This document shows, in pieces, positions 7,133-8,627 of a stretch of DNA of 8,627 nucleotides (position 1 is the stretch's first letter; every line of letters begins with the position of its first letter). The notes beneath the pieces were generated by a model that saw nothing but the letters and a program-made list of their open reading frames with translations, made no database searches and was not told the origin of the DNA. Both the position numbers and the translations under genes were made by a program. This DNA comes from JAUWNJ01 sp034190305 (GTDB lineage: Bacteria > Planctomycetota > Phycisphaerae > SM23-33). The DNA lies in the NCBI GenBank assembly GCA_034190305.1, contig JAXHSV010000132.1:1-8627 (forward strand). The letters are read 5' to 3'.

Positions 7133-7156
7133 ATAGAACTGACCAGTCAGTACTAT
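7133..7156. promoter_or_regulatory. 24-bp palindrome resembling a TetR-family operator
   Basis: The core ACTGAC-CA-GTCAGT (7138-7151) is a perfect inverted repeat. It extends on both sides through one mismatched pair to ATAG on the left and CTAT on the right, so 11 of 12 or 10 of 12 pairs match depending on how the centre is counted. GAC/GTC arms over 20-28 bp are typical of operators bound by TetR/AcrR-type repressors, which often control RND operons. On the minus strand TATAGT (7152-7157) overlaps the palindrome and could be a -10 element, although no good -35 is visible. It is about 335 bp upstream of the adaptor start. Confidence 0.5.
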
Positions 7157-7158
7157 AT

Positions 7159-7185
7159 TGCATGTTAATGCAGATTTCGTACGAA
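7159..7185. repeat. Two small palindromes beside the operator-like site
   Basis: TGCAT-GTTA-ATGCA (7159-7172) and TTCGTACGAA (7176-7185) lie immediately next to the 24-bp palindrome. They fall inside the decayed transposase frame, so they may be chance; they may also be extra protein-binding sites. Confidence 0.25.
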
Positions 7186-7704
7186 TTTTTCTGATGAGCG
7201 GTAACTACGTCCGCCGCCAAGACCTGCCTGTCCTGGAAACCGAAAATTCGGAGTATGTCGAGACAAAAGGCCCGTCTTTGCTGGTCGAAAACGGAGGTGA
7301 TTTCGACCACGGTTACACTTGCTCCATCAGAGTCAACCCAGAAGATGACCCCCCTGTTTTTGCCGGCCGTCGCCGCACATGTCCCCTCTACCCCAAGGAC
7401 GCGAACGCAAACCTTTGGGGCCGAATGATGATATGCTTCTGCGTTCAGCCCGGTATCTGTTACGTCCCTTTCCAGGTTGCTCTTGCTGCCTATCGAATCG
7501 GCAAAAAGGCCTATTTTTTTACCACCTCAACCACAGTCCTTGAGACAGTTACAAATACAGCGGATATCATAAAATATTGATGGACCCGGTATTCACCGCG
7601 TGAAAATAAAGGCCGAAACAATACCTCTTCGCATTTGCTGTTAGAAGTGGTGTACCGGCGAATGTTTTTGTACCATGCTTGGCCACAATGGGAAAGGATT
7701 GAAA

Positions 7705-8627
7705 ATGCCCCTAACGATAAAAGCAAGCTCGCTGTTGTCAGCGTTGGCTTCTTTGATTTTGGCCTGGCCTGCGGTTGGTTCCGCAGCCGATGAGGCCAAG
7801 GTGACCAATATCGCCCCTAATCCGGGAGCGGAAAAAGGTCAAGCCGGAAAACTGCCGGAAGGCTGGTCGCATTACCGGAACACCCCCGCCAAGGCGGGAA
7901 TTACCGAAAAAGTCCGCCATGGCGGCAAACGCAGCGCATATCTGAAGGTTACAGGTTTCGGAAAAGACGGCTGCGCATACACGGGAATAACTGTGGGCCG
8001 GACCGACTGTATCAAGGGTCCCAAAGCTATTTCCGTCAAGCCCAACACCAAATACTATTTTTCGTTCTTCATCAAAGGCGAGGGCTTTGCAGGTAAGATC
8101 ATCGTCAAACCGTGTGGGTTCAAATCCAACGGTGGCAGCGTGGACCAGGACATCCCAGGCATAGAAGTGATTCCAAAAACCGGATGGCTTCGGCACATGG
8201 GTTCGTTCATCACCGGCGCGGAGACCGAACAGGTAGTGTTAATGTTTCATGTTTCCGGCCTTAAAAACCGTGATGTCAAATTGGGCGCGGTCTTCTATAT
8301 CGATGATGTGTGCTTCGGCATCAATGAGTCCGACGCCAAGATGGAGTTATTGGGTTGGCGGGGTGAAGCGATGGCTAAGGACCTCTGGATGATACCCGAT
8401 AACTTCGCCAGGAAGATTAGGCACATTAGCGACGAAGAATTGTTCGAAGCGATGGACCTGACCAGACCTGGGATGGAAGACATCAGCAAGGCCGTCAAAT
8501 CCCGCGACTATACGGCGGCTTACCGCGCCTGGGCCGCTTATTGGGAACGAATGCATCAGGAAAAACCCACTCCCCCTGCCACACAGGAAAGTCCAGGCGA
8601 AAGTCGCTTCGACCTCGCCGCTGCGAT
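7705..8627 (+). CDS. Secreted CBM-like plus heparinase II/III-type protein (3' truncated by window)
   Basis: The frame runs 307 codons to the window edge with no stop, so the C-terminus and any catalytic domain are missing. A signal peptide is clear: Lys6, a hydrophobic stretch at about 8-24, and a likely cut after GSAA (residue 28). Residues 33-205 resemble a jelly-roll carbohydrate-binding module. They start NIAPNPGAEKG and LPEGW, have GGKRSAYLKV and a GW turn, and end FYIDDVCFG. Residues 241-283 (ISDEELFEAMDLTRPGMEDI, then SRDYTAAYRAWAAYWERM) match the opening helices of the heparinase II/III N-terminal domain found in several polysaccharide lyase families. A Pro/Glu/Ser-rich stretch follows. 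The ATG has GGAAAGGA seven bases upstream; an in-frame TTG at 7699 is less likely. Cysteines at about 90, 102, 137 and 203 could pair. The role is probably degradation of uronic-acid polysaccharide, but the substrate is unknown. Confidence 0.7.
   Translation, partial: MPLTIKASSLLSALASLILAWPAVGSAADEAKVTNIAPNPGAEKGQAGKLPEGWSHYRNTPAKAGITEKVRHGGKRSAYLKVTGFGKDGCAYTGITVGRTDCIKGPKAISVKPNTKYYFSFFIKGEGFAGKIIVKPCGFKSNGGSVDQDIPGIEVIPKTGWLRHMGSFITGAETEQVVLMFHVSGLKNRDVKLGAVFYIDDVCFGINESDAKMELLGWRGEAMAKDLWMIPDNFARKIRHISDEELFEAMDLTRPGMEDISKAVKSRDYTAAYRAWAAYWERMHQEKPTPPATQESPGESRFDLAAA

Larger units (their letters stand above)
7119..7526 (-). pseudogene. Decayed DDE-type transposase fragment
   Basis: This minus-strand frame has no convincing start and ends at a stop at 7119-7121. 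Its conceptual product contains GLNAEAYHHSAPKVCVRVLG, then VEGT, GKNRGVIFWVDSDG, VVEI and VLAADVVTAHQKNSYEI, in that order. From memory this matches the catalytic core pattern of a bacterial transposase group (LGVDGT, then GVxxVVDxxTG, then VLVTDDLxxYK). In that reading the first catalytic Asp is Glu here and the second motif retains one Asp. The upstream part continues in another frame near 7527 and the downstream part is missing, so it is a broken remnant. Terminal inverted repeats were not found. An overlapping plus-strand frame (7158-7580) is less family-like. Confidence 0.4.

Noticed and set aside
7158..7580. Plus-strand frame of 140 codons
   Set aside because: There is no ribosome binding site at its start and no family features; the minus strand of the same bases shows transposase-like motifs. 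Kept open as an alternative at low probability.
7511..7726. Minus-strand frame of 71 codons
   Set aside because: No recognisable protein; its end may contain the out-of-frame upstream part of the transposase relic, but the similarity is too weak to annotate.
7738..8196. Minus-strand frame of 152 codons
   Set aside because: It is antisense to the signal peptide and binding module of the lyase-like gene, whose domain pattern is much clearer.

Overview
The window looks like chromosomal DNA from a Gram-negative, moderately GC-rich bacterium. A three-part RND efflux system spanning inner membrane, periplasm and outer membrane implies an outer membrane. A secreted protein with a discoidin/CBM-like module followed by a heparinase II/III-type N-terminal segment is the kind of gene common in polysaccharide-degrading Planctomycetota, Lentisphaerota and Verrucomicrobiota. 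That taxonomic placement is inference; no rRNA or other marker gene is present.

Layout. Positions 1-859 contain no convincing gene but much repeat and hairpin structure: an 11-bp inverted repeat, a diverged 29-bp inverted pair, two overlapping hairpins, a 10-bp tandem repeat that decays along its length, and a long palindrome that may end the efflux transcript. Positions 860-6798 are a tightly packed minus-strand operon in the order periplasmic adaptor (5599-6798), RND pump (2460-5602), outer-membrane channel lipoprotein (860-2467). Its junctions overlap by 4 and 8 bp. The pump gene is split into 445- and 596-residue frames by one apparently missing base near 4274; restoring it gives a normal 1047-residue pump.

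Positions 6799-7118 are the operon leader, with a plausible sigma70-type promoter at 6865-6893. Further upstream, at 7133-7156, lies a 24-bp near-perfect palindrome resembling a TetR-family operator, although no regulator gene is visible here. From 7119 to 7526 the minus strand carries a decayed reading frame that resembles the middle of a DDE-type transposase.

From 7705 a plus-strand gene runs off the window end. It encodes a secreted protein with a carbohydrate-binding-like domain and the start of a heparinase II/III-type alpha-helical region.

Working model: the adaptor, pump and channel would form one envelope-spanning exporter for small hydrophobic or amphiphilic compounds. The frameshift, if real, would disable the pump. 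The polysaccharide-lyase-like gene is divergently oriented and probably functionally separate. The most informative items to check are the frameshift, the orphan TetR-like operator with the neighbouring transposase remnant, and the structured repeat region at 270-745.
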